Shown piece after piece: positions 24,601 through 39,000 of a stretch of 64,000 bases of DNA. The stretch covers positions 558,001 to 622,000 of the forward strand of contig JAQGDQ010000053.1 of assembly GCA_030141605.1 (NCBI GenBank). Direction: 5' to 3'. The notes below the pieces were generated by a model. It had not been told where the DNA came from. It did not search any database and saw only the letters and a list, made by a program, of their open reading frames with translations. The DNA comes from Tubiluchus corallicola (taxonomy: Eukaryota > Priapulida > Priapulimorpha > Priapulimorphida > Tubiluchidae). Position 1 is the stretch's first letter. Each line of letters opens with the position of its first letter. Made by a program: the position numbers and the translations under genes.

Positions 24601-26299
24601 AGAATGCAGATTTGTTTAACCAAAACATGCAGCCAGTTTCTGACGTTAGAAACTTTTGGATGAAATAAAATAAAATTACAATCAATCAGTCAATTAATCT
24701 AAATGACATTTTGGACTATTTGTTGCCGGATGAATCACACGTGTTGCAGCACCACTTAGGGTATGTCCTGCGTGAGTTGAAATTTATAGATCTGTGTACA
24801 AGATGCAGTATAGCGATTATGAAAAGACGATTTGCATTCAGTTTTTCGCGTTTACATTTTACAGTCTTTCGCCTTTTTTCATTATCACAGAAATTCTCAA
24901 CTAAGAGGGAGACTCACAAGGGGGGGAGCGGCGATTTTATAATTTCGAGTGGGAAATGGGGCCACCGATTGATAGACTTGCACTGTTGGAATTGTATTCA
25001 TTCCATGTGCAGGACATCACACTATATGCCACAATGAAGTTAAAAATTACTTCTGTTCAAGTTCTAAGACATTTTCTGCTTGTAAAGATCCATTATAAGA
25101 TATTCCACGTAATCTAATATGTAATAGAATCAGAAAATCTTGGATAGGGCGAATGACATTATAACTTATGATGAAATGAGTACTTGGGCAAAAAAGGCTT
25201 AAGAACCACTGATTTATTTTTATTTAGTTAATTAACATGTAATGATATTTCGCCGCACGAGTATCACCTGGTACTTAAGGACTGAAAACAATACGCAATA
25301 GTATTCTTTTGTTATTGAATTTAAGCACGTTGGTGAAGTTTCGGTGAAATTTTTGTGACTGATTACTTACTCTAATCGAGATCATCCCGCGCGTCAAAGT
25401 TCGGCTTTTACGTTTTTGCTGATGGGTTTCCAGTTTTACAATCTGCGCTAGCTTATTGCAGTCATTTTCTCTGTGCATCCGTCAGATTTTATGCCTTGTT
25501 TTACAGTCTAGCTGCAGAGAATAGAGCCAAATTTCAATTAAGTTGAGTAATAAAAACCACCTTAATGGAAATTGAAGAAAGGTTTGGACTGTGGGATGTT
25601 ATCGATGGAAGTCGAAGTGCATTTATGTAATGTAGGTTTCGGAAAGCTGTTCTCCTTACTTTGATGCTTTCATTATAGTTTATCATTCTTTTTTACTTGT
25701 GCTGCCCATGTCCAGAACTTACCTGGTATTGTGTTGCGTGCAGTACTCTGTCTTAATATAAATCTCTGTGTTATGATAGAAAACCTTCATATGAATAGCA
25801 GTTTTGTGCTGTGGTACTGCCAGACCCAGTAGTGCTGGATTGTTTTGGGACACGCAGACTGGCTGGATGATAAATAATTATTTTTGCCAAACTCTTCCTT
25901 CGTGAAATTAAGAAATCGATTTATCAAGCCGGTTTTTTGTACATGTGAATATAGTTTTTACTGGAAATGTATATGTTACTTTTGCTGTTAGAAATTTTAG
26001 AGCTAAATAATAATACTAACTTGATAATTAAAGAACAAATTAAACTATTTTCATTTGAAACTCTTCTTTATGAGCTCATTAAATGTGAAAGATAGCTGTG
26101 TTGTCAGAAAGAACTATACGATAACTCTAACGGTAAAAGGCATAATCATAAAAATGAACAAGGTTTAGTTTTTCCAGCCATTGACTGTCTTTTACATTTG
26201 ATCAGCCGTCAAAGAATTGCAAATGAATATATGACCTGAGCCTAAAACGTCAAATTAACTAGAATACACCATCAATTGAATTCTTATTCAATATTATAG

Positions 26300-26494
26300 G
26301 TGTGTGAACTTCACGTAGCTGGATATCGATTCTCTGTTCTCAACAATGCTTTTCTCATACATAGAGGATTTAAGACGGTCTCCTCGTTTCACAAAGAGAA
26401 GGATCAAGATAACGAACGCAATAAATTCCTTTACAGACAATTTAAAACCGAACTGAAAGAGAAATATAAAGACAGCTCGCGTCACTGCTACTGA
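26300..26494 (+). CDS. B4GAT1: Beta-1,4-glucuronyltransferase 1, exon 2 of 2 (coding, with stop)
   Basis: The exon starts right after the acceptor attatag and continues in phase 0 from exon 1 (FNRISQ joined to VCELHVAGYRF). It encodes the last 64 residues of a 440-residue protein, close to the usual length of about 415. Family-typical wording includes CELHVAGYRFSVLNNAFLIH, RGFK and NKFLYRQFKTELKEKY, and the protein ends in HCY before TGA at 26492-26494. This is the conserved C-terminal part of GT49. The same intron position splits the gene at the FNRISQ/ACELHVAG boundary of the family. Confidence 0.93.
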   Translation: MCELHVAGYRFSVLNNAFLIHRGFKTVSSFHKEKDQDNERNKFLYRQFKTELKEKYKDSSRHCY

Positions 26495-29400
26495 CTTTTA
26501 TATGGCTTCATCCAGTAAAAAGTTTTCAACTTCTGCTCACTACGTTTTGATCTGTTAGTTTCAGTAATTATTTCTAGGTTCATAGTACATTGAAATGTAG
26601 TGGTTATGCCGTTATAGTTATACACTAAGATGTGAGAATTAGAGTAAGAACGTGTGACAAGATCAAAACACTGTGTAATCGTGTTTTCAAAAATAGCGCT
26701 TTTGTTGTTTAAAAAGTGCAATGATTCAATCTTGTATATAGTCACTGAAAAGTTAAAAAAGAACTTGTATATGGTTCATAGTAATTTTCTCCCACCATGT
26801 ATGTCCTTTGGAAATTGAACTGAATGTTGTTAGCTGAATATGTACATATAGCATTGAATATTGTTAATACTAGAAGAGACTGCACTCTCGTCTCTTTAAA
26901 ATTTTAAAAAAATTAAATTTAAGCTTTTAGTTAATTGTATTAATGTTGCATCATAATAGTAAACACTGCCACCTAAAAACCATTGGCTTGTGGTGATCAC
27001 TTTTAGTGCTGAAATCTTACTCCACCAGAATGTGAAGGAGCAGGAAAGGAGTTAGCTATCAGGTAATTGTGAATATTATAAAATTTAATAGTGTTTAGAA
27101 AGTGAGACAAAAATTTTTTGAATTTTTTTAATGAAATATGGCACTGATAACTCATGATATTTTTAAAAGCCGAGGCATTAAAGCTTTTCATACCACACAT
27201 TGCTTTTTTGTGATTAAAAAAATTTACCTGTGGCCTTCCTCCAGTAAAAGACATAGTGCTTCAGAAAAGCTTTATTTCATTCTTATATAGAAACTGACAG
27301 CATTTTAAGAGCCACATGATACAGTTAAATTTCCGCAATTGTTCCTAGTATAAAAGTTGTCACTCAACGTAGGTAAAATGACCCATTTTGTATAGTAATT
27401 AAGAAATGCCATTTAAGGTCCCTTGCTTTTCAGTGTTGTGCTCCTTTTCCTTGTTTCTCGGGACACTGACTTTGTTAAATTTTTCGTTTTACATGTTCAC
27501 TGCAAAATGAAATTTATTTAACCTTGTTTTTAATCTACAATTTTAACAGCTTTAAAGGCTTTAATAACAGAGATTCGTAACCAGCATTTGGTGATCATTA
27601 AAGTTGCTCTCGGTAAGTATGTTGTGCTAACTAGAAGTGACTCTCAACAGCCTCAGTAATCTTTGAATAAATCTTGACAAATCTCTATTGCATTTCCTTG
27701 AGTCACTGATTGAGTTCAGTATGGATTCTTACTGACACAAGCCCATTAATTCCTTGGCATTCCTTATCTTAGTAACCATGCATTAATGAGGGTGACATAA
27801 CATTGCTATCTTGTTTTTGACATCTAATAGAATATGAAATGTAACTAACAAGGTAATGTAAATATATTAAAGTTAAAAAGAAGTTTCTGTAATAGTGATA
27901 TTAGATGAATTTATGTATTCGTTTTGCTGCCAGTATTTGGCCCAGGCTTGTAGGAATTAATTTATTTAACCTCTTTTTTCCACTGTGTTGGATTTAAGTG
28001 TGATTGACACTGTATATAGGTAATTAATTATGCAGCATGCAATGATCTAAAGATAACAGTATTTGTAAAGTTTATTTGTTCTAACATTGCATTGTAATGC
28101 AACAGTGGTAGAAACTGTACATAATGAGTGCGTAGCTATTACTGACTGTAGAACAGTATGTCCTTAGAACTTCGCTACCATACTACTGCTTTGAAAGAGA
28201 ATTATAATAAATAGAGCTACAATTAGATCCTTTTAATATCATCCTGAAGGTTATTCATTATTCAGTAATCTATTGAACAGGTTTTGCATATAAATTTGCT
28301 ATCACAAAATTTGCATTTTTGATGCTATCGCTCTGTTCTATTATAGACTGTGAAAACTTTTGTGTGATGGATGATGTGGCTGCTTATAATTTCAGTCACT
28401 TACATATAAGGCAACAAAATTTGTAATCTCTTTTCAATACATACTAAAATATGATCGATTTGCTAAATGTGTAAAATATTGCCCCGCTTAATGGCTTACA
28501 TAATTTTGCAGAACCTGTAATCTTGTCAGTATACTCAATTACTCATTATGTATGTACAATAAATTGATTCAGTAAAATGCATGCTGTGTGAACAGCAGGT
28601 TCCTGCCTCTTGTGGCTCGAGGGTTTTTACTTGACATCACTATGCACTACAGCCATTACTATTAATACAATTATTAATGGATTTGAGTGCTTGTGGTTGC
28701 TACTTCCAGCTGATTCGCCCTGCAGGACCTGACAAGTGAAGTGTCCTAGAGAAACACATTTTACTAATGCACAGGTCTGGAGTAAATCAATGTACGACAT
28801 GCGGCACATTTGTTTTGCATCACAGAAAAGACATTTCTTCAATGAACTTTTAAATCCACGTAAATTCAATTACATTTTCAAGAATGAATGAAGAGTTTGC
28901 AAGATGCCATTCTTATTTAAAAAATCTTTATTTACAATGTGTTTGATTATTAACAATGACAATAATTATATCAGTACACACGTATTAGCTAAAATTTGTT
29001 GTTTACAAGTATTCCACATGCCACGTGTGGATTTATTTACAGAATACATAAAATGGCTTATGAGTATGTACCTATCTATTATTAGTAATTGATAATACGT
29101 ATATTGCACAATTCTGTTTATTCTTAAGGTTATATCAGTATGAAATTTCATCAGTTGTTACCTTAACATTTTGAATACATGACCAGACAATTTAAAAGAC
29201 ACATTGCAATAGAATTAATCAAAACAAAACAAAAGTCGAACCTAATCATGCTTTGGAAAAAGAGTGCTCACTAATTGTTATTACTAAAACTGATTACTAG
29301 AGAATACTAAGAAAATGTATGCGCCAAAGCATTGTTACAAATAATCACATACTTGTAGAAAAGAAATAGAAAAATTCTGGTTCAGCTTGTTAACATATTG

Positions 29401-30055
29401 AGTGATTCGTTGGTTTAAATAACCATAAAACAGCTTCTTGAATTAAATGTGGAAGCATATTTCATCGTAAATTCAGAAAAAATGGATCTAACAAACACTT
29501 TAAGTAGTGTATTCAATTGTGTAAAATGAACATCGAGTCTATGTTGAGCCACCATTGTCACTACCATTTAGTTTTTTACTGTCGATTAATACTATCCAAA
29601 ATTATGTAAGACAATAATCACTTCCTCAGAATAATAATTTAGAACACAGCTTACTACAATATTCTTACGAATTTACTGTATATAACAGCATATTGAACTG
29701 ATAAATTTTGAAAAAATTGAAAATAAAAATGTAAATTTAGTTAAGAAAGCAGCAAAATGAACGCTTTTACTTAATGAAAAGTGACTGCCCCAAATCCATT
29801 CTTAAATGAACTGTAGCAAGAATAAACACTTTACAATAATAATAATGATTATTACTTGAGAATTTGTAATAGGAGCTATGTTAAAAATCCCCGGTAATTT
29901 GAATCTATTTCAAATGTCAAAGCTCTAGATAGGTATATTCACATTTCTTTCAGACAGAAAACCAAAATGTTACTTCCTCTTCTGGTAATTTTGAAAACGT
30001 CATAAGCAAAGTAAATAATAAAAAGTAAATTCGTTGTAATGATTCTAACGCTTAA
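26495..30055. other. Intergenic DNA between convergent B4GAT1 and UVRAG 3' ends
   Basis: It should hold both 3' UTRs. AATAAA-type words occur on both strands, for example minus strand near 28926, but none can be assigned. At 27551-27611 an open 61-base stretch lies between ttttaacag and gtaagt on the plus strand. It has exon-like borders, but its peptide (KALITEIRNQHLVIIKVALG) matches no family I know. Otherwise I see only AT-rich unique sequence. Confidence 0.5.
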
Positions 30056-33000
30056 CTATGTTATGCTTGCTGGCCTAAGAGCATTTGTATCTGCAACACA
30101 GTTACTTTCATCAGTGCTGATCTGAGACTCGTTTATGATGTCATTGCAATGCGCTTCGTGTGCAACTTCCGCATCAGAATCACATAAACAGCTGTCGTCA
30201 AATACTTCTCCACGAGTCTCCTGTATCAACTCGTTATTAATTATAGGTGAGCTTTTAACTGATTTACTGTCTGTAGTAAGCAATAATTCATCAACACTTC
30301 TACCGGAATGTTTACTTAAATCATTTTCACTTCTGTCACTGCATCTGTCACGACGTTGATCACTACTGTCTGAGAAATTTGAAAGAAATGTGGTATTAAG
30401 TGATTCATTCGACTTGTGCCGATAATCAGCCACCTTCTTGAAAAGTTCTTCTGGATTCAAATGCTCCACTTTGTGATTTATTGCACGGTCAGTAGTTTGA
30501 TTTGGTTGAGTTGCATGACCAAAGCTGAACTGTTTTAGATATGGCTCAGTAGCATAAACAATGTTCAAGTGTTCTGCGGTATCTTTGCTATAAAAATAAT
30601 TTAACTTAATAGCATTTACAATGATACAGTAAATTTAACAAATTTAATTAAAGCCCAAGTAAACCATTTACGTTTATGCGATAAGTTTAGATAACATCCC
30701 CTAGAGTTTGAAAAAATAAACACAGCATTCGTAGCACACGCTTTGCTAACTAAATAAAAGTATAAATTATTGTATCTTGTCAATAAGAATAAAAGTGCAC
30801 TTTTTGATGAGTCAGTGGTGCACCCTAGGATGGTGAGTCAGTGACATTTTGCCAGTTGGTGCTAACATTTTAAATTACCAAGAATTTTCTTTTCTAGTTA
30901 CGTAAATCTTTCAAGCAGATAAGTGTAATGCTACGTAATGTAACTTTGTGTGGGACATTTTGGGGCATACTTTAAAATGGCGTTTTCTTCCTCTTTAAGA
31001 AAAAGATCTTAAACAGCTTCAACCGAAGACACATTCAGTTACTTCAAACAGAAGAATTTCAACATGCATACAAAGACTGAACAAGAAATAGAATGTCAAT
31101 GCTTTCTGGTGCACTAGTGTCTAGGGCACATACAGAAACATGCAGAATATTCAGGACTAGTGTACTTACAAAGTCACTCCAAATCTGAGTTCTAACAAGC
31201 TTTTTAGATTATATAATGTCATACGAAGGTCCTGTGTTGGCAAGCCAAGGTAGAATCGCAGCTAAAAGAAAATTTTTTATTTTTCACTTTTCATTTTTTA
31301 CAAGCAGTTTGACACACTGGGAGTTATGATCTAGCACTCAGATAATACTGATCATTGTGGCTGGTCTGGAACCCAGCTCATTAGCAAAGATAATCCTCTG
31401 AAACCATCTTTATCATTCAGCTATTTCGCAAACCCTACTGTTAAAGTAACTGCTTTGGCTTAAGAATTTAATTATTACATACTCATGTAAATGTGCTGCA
31501 AGATCTGTTATTAAGAACAAAATGATTTTCGGGTTAACTTTTGACGAATCCTAATTTTCATTTACTGCTTCTTTTTTTAATAATTCTTTAAAATGAAAAA
31601 GTCGTTGTACAGTACCGAAAAAAAAACAAAATCAGTAAATACACTGAAAACTCAGTAAATTATAGATTAATAAGACTTGGTAATATTGACCAAATCAAAG
31701 ATAATTATATTTGGAGATTTCTGAAATTACCTGAGCTATATTTTTGTTCAGCAGGTAAACTCCATAATTGAAAAGCACTTTCTCTTGACCCTTGCTATAT
31801 AATGGAAAGCTGCAAAATAAGGAAATGTTTTCGAAGACATGAATGGCAATTAGACCAGAACTAGCCTTTTTAACGAGTGGTTTTAGTTGGTGTTGTATGT
31901 TAAAAAGTGAATGACTTCTTAAGTGAATGAGTGAGTGAAAGTTAAATTTGCCAAAGGACATGTTACTGCTTTGATTACTCACCACTTAAGCAGTTTCACA
32001 ATGGAGGGAAACCAAAACTGTGAAGGTACTTTCAAGATAGGTTTCACAGTTGAAACCATCTTTACTTTTTAGAAAAATTGGTCAAACAGTTTTCACTTCA
32101 AACTATGAATCTGGTTTTGGTTTCAGCATAACTAATTATGATTACAGCTTGGACAATATGCTTCAACACCTGTATTTTTACTTCTTGTTTTCTATGCAAA
32201 CTGCACTAGTGAGTAACGTCTGAAATTGTACTACACGTAACTACACTTCTACAGTCGAATTTGTGTGTTTCTTATCGAATAATCATCCTCTCAAATATGT
32301 TACTTACTCTCGGTCTTTATCAGAAAGCTTTGGTGTAATATGGTCCTTGATTTTTGTTCGGGATCCTCTGTAGATGATAGAATATCGGAGTGGTAAGTGA
32401 AGAAACTGGGACATCATAAGCAATACATGAGCAACATATCCTAAACCTGATTCTAACATGATCTCATCTTCCCCTGTAAAGTCAATTTACAAAAAATGTA
32501 ATTAACCTCATTCAATAGATTAATCACATTTGTTATTGTTAAGCTTTACGAAAAATGGTATTTCACGAAAACTGTAAACTTTAAATTATTCACGGTTTTG
32601 TATTACTCACGTTAAAAACTACAAACGTCAATGTCTGAGTACAAGATCACTAATGTAAAAAACAAACCAGCAGGTTCACTCGTTAGCAACTGCTATGACA
32701 CTCAATTGTAGTTTTTTTCAAAAATATTGAGATGCATTCATAATCTAAAAACTGTCACTTGTCACAACAAAGCAAATCCCAATCAGCAATTTACAGTGAC
32801 TAACTGAAAAGTTACCGGCAAAATCTTCAGAATTTGGCAGACGGACACCACATATCGTATAAACTTGAGTCTGCTGAACCTAAAAAGTAACAAACAATTC
32901 ACAACATTGTAATATTCACTAAATTGCAACATGTACAAAACAATGACCAATCAGTCTGACCACATCATGCCTGTCTTGTGTCATCTGCACTGGTTGCCTA

Positions 33001-36000
33001 TTAAATACCGCATTATTTTTAACTGTCGTGTTCCGAGCATTAGATTGTTCTGCAGGACATTTGAGACCTTTCCTCTTTATGTCATTAATTTTATGGGCTA
33101 TGATCTAACCAATCTTAATAGGCAAGGATCTTTATTGCACCAACCTGTGTATGAACTTAGCATGGTTCAAAACTGATCTTTAGACCTAGTGGTCACATCT
33201 TTGGAATGCCCTCCCAGATAAAATCAGAACTTGCAAAAATTATGAAAAGTTTAGACATCTTTTAAAGATGCACTTACTCATGCAAGCAAACAACTGAATA
33301 CAGTTCTGAAGTCTATAACCAAATTGAAATTTATTATTTTATTGTGACTGAAATACGTAGAAGTTTACTGTGATTCTCGCATTTCATAATACAATCTACA
33401 TAGGGTGAACTGTGTCTTCCTGACATCTTGATTAACTATTTTATAACAGAATAAATTTTTTCTACATTCTTATTTTAATTTTACTGAATTTTTCTGGTGA
33501 AATTTTGTCTTTTTAGCTGTGGCAAATCATCATTTTGCATTAGCTTTATGTATTTTCTTCTGCACAATGGTCAAGCACATATTTATATAGATTTTATGTT
33601 ATACAAAAACAAATAAACTTAAACTTAAACATTCTAAATTTGAGTTTTTGAAGCTTAGTTATAAACAAAATGTCTACGGCACAACAGTATAAGTTCACCA
33701 GATGATAAATTCTAAATTTAAACTGAAAATTCATCGAACTTAGAAGATGATCTTCATCCTCAATTAAGTTACGCAGTTACAAAGACCAAAGGTACAAGTT
33801 GATAATTACCATTACTACCACTGTAACACCGATGTTATTTACCTGAATAATCGGATATATTTCAGCTAATTCATATATTAAATGCCGTCGTCGCATCATT
33901 AATTGAGCTGTGGTTTTTATGTACAGTTCCCTGTAAAACGCACAGATAAAGGTTTAGAACATACAGTTCAAGCCTCTGCAAGCAGGTAAGACCTGTTTAA
34001 TGCAGTTAGTGGCTGGACCAGCATGTGACATTATCTAGGCCAATCCACTATGACAAAACACAAAAATAACAAAGGTGCCTCAGCTACATTCAGTTGTGAA
34101 TATACCCTCTTTCAGCAAGGTAAACAGCTAGAATCATCACTGTGAGTGATGTCGCCCAGAACAACCATTTAACCGTATGGACACCTGTCCATTTGCTCAG
34201 CAGCTTCATTTCAGTGCACGCTGTGATTACTTGGCTATCCCCTTGCCACCAAATAAACAAAAACAAACCATCTTGTCAACTGTGTTACCCTTGCCACCAA
34301 ATAAACAAAATAAACAAAAACCAACTATCTTGACAACCGTGTTTTCACTGCAATATCAGTGAGAATCATTTTTAAAAAAAGAAAAGCAAGTACTAAACTT
34401 AAGCGCTAGCAAGACTATATCAGAAACTGTGTTACGAAATGAAAAGCAACGTTTATTTTCTCAACGTACAGTACAAAGTCATAACTGTAGGTTATAGTAT
34501 GTCTATAGTATGTATTGAACTAAAACCACATGCATAAGAGCTGTTCCTGGAAGACAATCCTATGAAAATACTCATCATGTGTGAGGGTGCACGTTCCTTT
34601 TAAACACTAACCAAATTTACAGTTCTTGTAGTAACAATTTAAAACTTTCGGAAGTTTTCCTTTAACAACAAATCACTTCGAGTCATATTCAGACTTTAGC
34701 AGTTTACACAATAATAACTGTCTAAGGCACACTGCAAGGTTGTGTTATTGCTATAAACTTACCTAACATCAATGAAACTTTTCCTTGCCTCACCTAAAGT
34801 TGACTCGTTGTTGATTAAACTCTCAAATCTTTCAGTTGAAAATGATTCTGCAATAAAAAAGGAGTCAAAATAAATGCATAATATCTGAGTAAACTGGAAA
34901 ACTATAGTGTCAGTAATAACTCCTCAGAAAAATGCCATATATTCTTAAAGTGTAATTCTGATATAAAAAGTGTTTTTTTAATTTCATAAAAGTTCGCTTT
35001 CACAAAAACATGACCATTCAAACTGCCAGGATATTTTCCATACTGCATTTTGCTATTTTGATGTGGATTTAATTCATAACTGAGAAAATACATGTGATAG
35101 GCTCATGTTTGTTCATTTAATTATGCAATTCGGTCCACATAGAATTTAATAACTCCACTTTGGCTTAGCCAAAATACAAATATAACTAATTCTAAGGTTG
35201 CTTTCACAGCTTTCTGGCTTAGGCTATGATGTCTTATTTTGTGTGAATTTTAAGTTTTGGTATTTGTGTTTTATGTCGAATGAGACAACAACAAATACCT
35301 AAATTTCAGGAAGTGTAAAATGTGTGCTTACAAACACATAAAGATACTTCTCGTTGCTTAGTGGAACTTGATGCCTGATAAAATAACATACAAACTTTGA
35401 TGCCACGAACAGAGCACGAATAAGTACACCATTGCCCATATATGGAAAAAATTAATTGCTTGGAATTCTGCACAGCTTTTGGAAAAAAGAGTGCAATATT
35501 AAGAAAAGTCCTATTGGTAGGATTTCACCATGCATCTTCTCAGTACTTAGTTTCACCTTCTATTCAAACAACAACACTACACAGAAAAATCAATATTTGG
35601 CTCACTTCGATCTTTCAAATCTTGCTGAATCCTCGCCAGGTGTTCCCTCTCCTGCTGTAGCAGTTTACCATTTCTACTGGCTTCACAAGAAAGAAGATGA
35701 ACTCTCATACATAACTTTTCTCGTTCACTGGCCTATACACAATTTTAGGAGGTTGAAAAACCAGCTTTATAACTAACATCCATATATATAATCTGTGCAG
35801 CATGCAAATTTTACACTGCTTAAAATAATGTATTTCAATTCAGGAAGTTTCAAATTGTGTAATGTGATGCAACATGCTGATTTACTAAAGGAAGATGATC
35901 TGTCAATCTGGTTTTTATTGGTAATGACAAAATACAAATACTCAAATAAGAAGACATTGTAAAAGAATAACAGATCATTATTTTCTTGTAGCGTATTAAC

Positions 36001-39000
36001 ATCAAAACCAAAAGTTAGAGGTTGAAGCTCTATTTAACTGAATCAGTCCCAATGTGTCTTTCAGTGCTATAATAAAACAAATAAATGCAAATAATAATAA
36101 TAAAGCAAAGATTTCTATGGTTATACAGACCCTTTCTTCTCGTTCAGCACACGAAGCTAAGTGGACTTTTATGTCACCCACAACTTTGGTAGATGAACTA
36201 TTCATCTGCTTTATTGCACGTTCAACAGTTTGAATTCTGCATGAAAAAGTTTTGATTATCAAATATGACATCCTCCAGCACAGCAAGCCAACACAAATTT
36301 CTTACTGCAAAATATCATGTAAAAATGAGGGGAAAATTTGTTGAAAAAGAGTTGCTTTATATTTGTAAGTATGCACTATTAATGCTCGTCTTATATATGA
36401 ACTTACTACATGTACAGGGGACAATGATAAGTCATGTTACTGGGAATATGAAATATTAACCAAAACAGTAAAAGTAGTACAATACTGGTATTTTTTACAC
36501 TATATGAGCAGAATGATCTATTATACATAGGCAACAAAAAGCCAATTATATCAAAATAAAAAAAACCTTTTCCAGATAAAAAGGACAATTTAAATAACAA
36601 GAATGTATGAAACTGAGCATAAATTACAACTAACCGCATCAATGTTGGCAAGGTGTAAGAACTGCTTTCACTGGCAGGATCTGTTACAAGACTATTTAAT
36701 TCTGTATCCTTTTCTTTGGTAGAGCTCTGCAAAGATCAAGATGTAAATAACCAAAAAAAAACACCATAGGATTTTAAATACATGCCGGTAAATGAGCCAA
36801 GTTTATATATCTGGACTTCAGTATAGTTTCACAGCTGTAATGTGATTTAGTTAGTGAGTCAACACAATCAGTGCAACTGCAAGAAACTAATTCAAAAACT
36901 AAAAAGAGCTAGGCAGTGGAACTCTGACAACCTACAGAACCAGACAGGAGCACGATGCAGATTTTAGTATGTAGTTATAGATGGTAAATGAGTAGCTCAA
37001 GGTCAGGGATCATTTACATCTCAAAAACTGCAGGGAACCTGGGCAACAAAATTTGGATAACTTGTGATTGTTGAACACACATAATTGGTTCTATAAAACC
37101 ACTTAAAATGCGCAAGGGTTTGATAAACAAAATACTGGATTTGAATGTTGAATCTTGCTTAGTCCTGTAAAATTTGAAAAACAATTTAAGAAACAGCTCG
37201 AAAAGTACCAGTCAGATTAAAAATGTAATAACAGGTCTTCTGTGGTTCCAGAATATAATATTAATAATACAATATACTAATATAATATACTATAATATTA
37301 TACTAATATAATATTATCAAGTTAATTTCTAAAACATTCATATTAGTATCCTGGTATGTCAAGTATGCACATATGAAGTGCTTTTGTTAACATTGCATTC
37401 GCAAAACTGTATACATTTCAAAAGCAAAAAAGTTAAAATAAAACAAAACCAGATACATACCAATGCATGGTCTGAAGAGCTGTAAAACCCATGCACCATG
37501 CCAATTATTACCGTATTCTCTTTATATGTACTGCCATCTTTATGTAGCTAAAATATTCCAAACTAGTTATCAAAGACTTGTTATACTTATTGGACTTTTT
37601 AGGCGATATTCAGTTCTACATTTTTATCCGATGCCCAGAGTTTTAGGTATTTTCCTTAGACGGAAAAATGACAAGTAATTTCTGACTAAAGATTAAGACA
37701 GAAACACCCTACCTGAAATTTATATTAAAATAATATATACAATAGGCACCGCTTAATAGACTCACTTTGGGACCGACGTATTTTGACCCATTTACCCGAC
37801 TGAACCTATTAACCGATTGGTGTAGTATAGGTGTAGAAGTATGAGTCTTCAGCTTACTATGCGCTGCAAAGCATTTTTAATGAATTTTAGAAATGAAGTA
37901 ATGCCTAAATTCCTTTGTGCAGTTAAAAATTAGAAAAAATATTTTAAAATATTAATTAGTATAAATGAAGCAGCAATAAACTAAAATGTAAACTTTTCTA
38001 AGTCTGTTTATTTGCAAAAATTACAAAAATCTTTCAAAATCGGCTGCTTCACTTTTTCGCGAAGAAGTTGCCCCGCAAAGTTCTAATAATTATAAAAACA
38101 TTCAAATTTTGTTGTTGTGTGTGACTAAAACTTCTGAATCGTCTGCTCACTTACATTGCCCTTATTTGCTGTACAAAGTTTACTCTTGTAAGTCAAGGAA
38201 TACCGGCTGATTACTGTACCTGTTGACTCATTAAGCCTGAAAGAGTGATTTGCAACGAGAGCATCAAAAGGAAACTGCTAGGTAAGTGAATTAAATGTTT
38301 AGCTTCCAGAAATTCTTTGGGTAACAGTGGGCAAGCGGGTAACAGATTCAAAGCAAAACCACTATGCTAGCGTATTAGCGCATGATAAACGTACCTGCTT
38401 ACAAACAAAACGGTACTCAACATGATTGTTTCTGCATACATAGTGCACAAAAGGGAAGTAAAGATATAAAAGTAGGAAAAGCACTTTTAGCACGTACAAA
38501 TATCTTATCATGAGTCTATTAAGTAGTGCCTACTGTATAACAAGTCCAGACGTGGCTCGGGAAAGCCGTTATAGTCAGTATGCTGCCAGTTTTACAATGA
38601 TGCAGATATATCAAGTTATTAATTATTACACTGTTTACATACCTTACTTCCTACATATGTTAAAGCACTAAGAGTAACAGTCCATTCGGTGACAATGGAA
38701 AAATTAGCATCTACTCCACCCCACACCTTCACAGTCACAGCTACACAATTAATAATTAAGGAAAGATATTCAAATTAGAAGTTTCTACCTGCTACAATTT
38801 TTTGTTTAAATTTTGACCTAAGTACTAATGTGCCCTTACATGCCAAGTTATTAATAATTTCTAGTGTAACATCTCTGAAAAGAAAACTTATGTTTTCAAG
38901 AAACTAGTGCATTTTGTCAGCAATATAAAAAGCATAACAAAAATACAGTTCGAAATTAACCCTTCATTCATATAAAATTAACAATATATTTGACTGCGTA

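Larger units (their letters stand above)
18483..26299 (+). other. B4GAT1 intron, about 7.8 kb
   Basis: It is bounded by gtgggt at 18483 and attatag ending at 26299, and joins two phase-0 ends. It holds a CAGGGAAA-type repeat (18.94-19.41 kb), a small element with inverted ends around 21.2-21.6 kb, and a possible antisense first exon at 21085-21219. The stretches 19.42-21.08 kb and 21.61-26.3 kb show nothing coding that I can support. At about 23145 a tacagggtatgtcaaaag word resembles mariner-type termini, without a partner. Confidence 0.85.

Noticed and set aside
24711-25037. 108-codon plus-strand frame in the B4GAT1 intron
   Set aside because: No family match, no splice context, composition as in the surrounding non-coding DNA.
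38843-38876. Extra UVRAG exon encoding DVTLEIINNLA
   Set aside because: It has exon-like borders, but exon 39580-39517 joins directly to 38740-38643 in the family frame (NPSWRSFDF ... VTVKVWGG). Inserting this one would create a stop codon at the junction.
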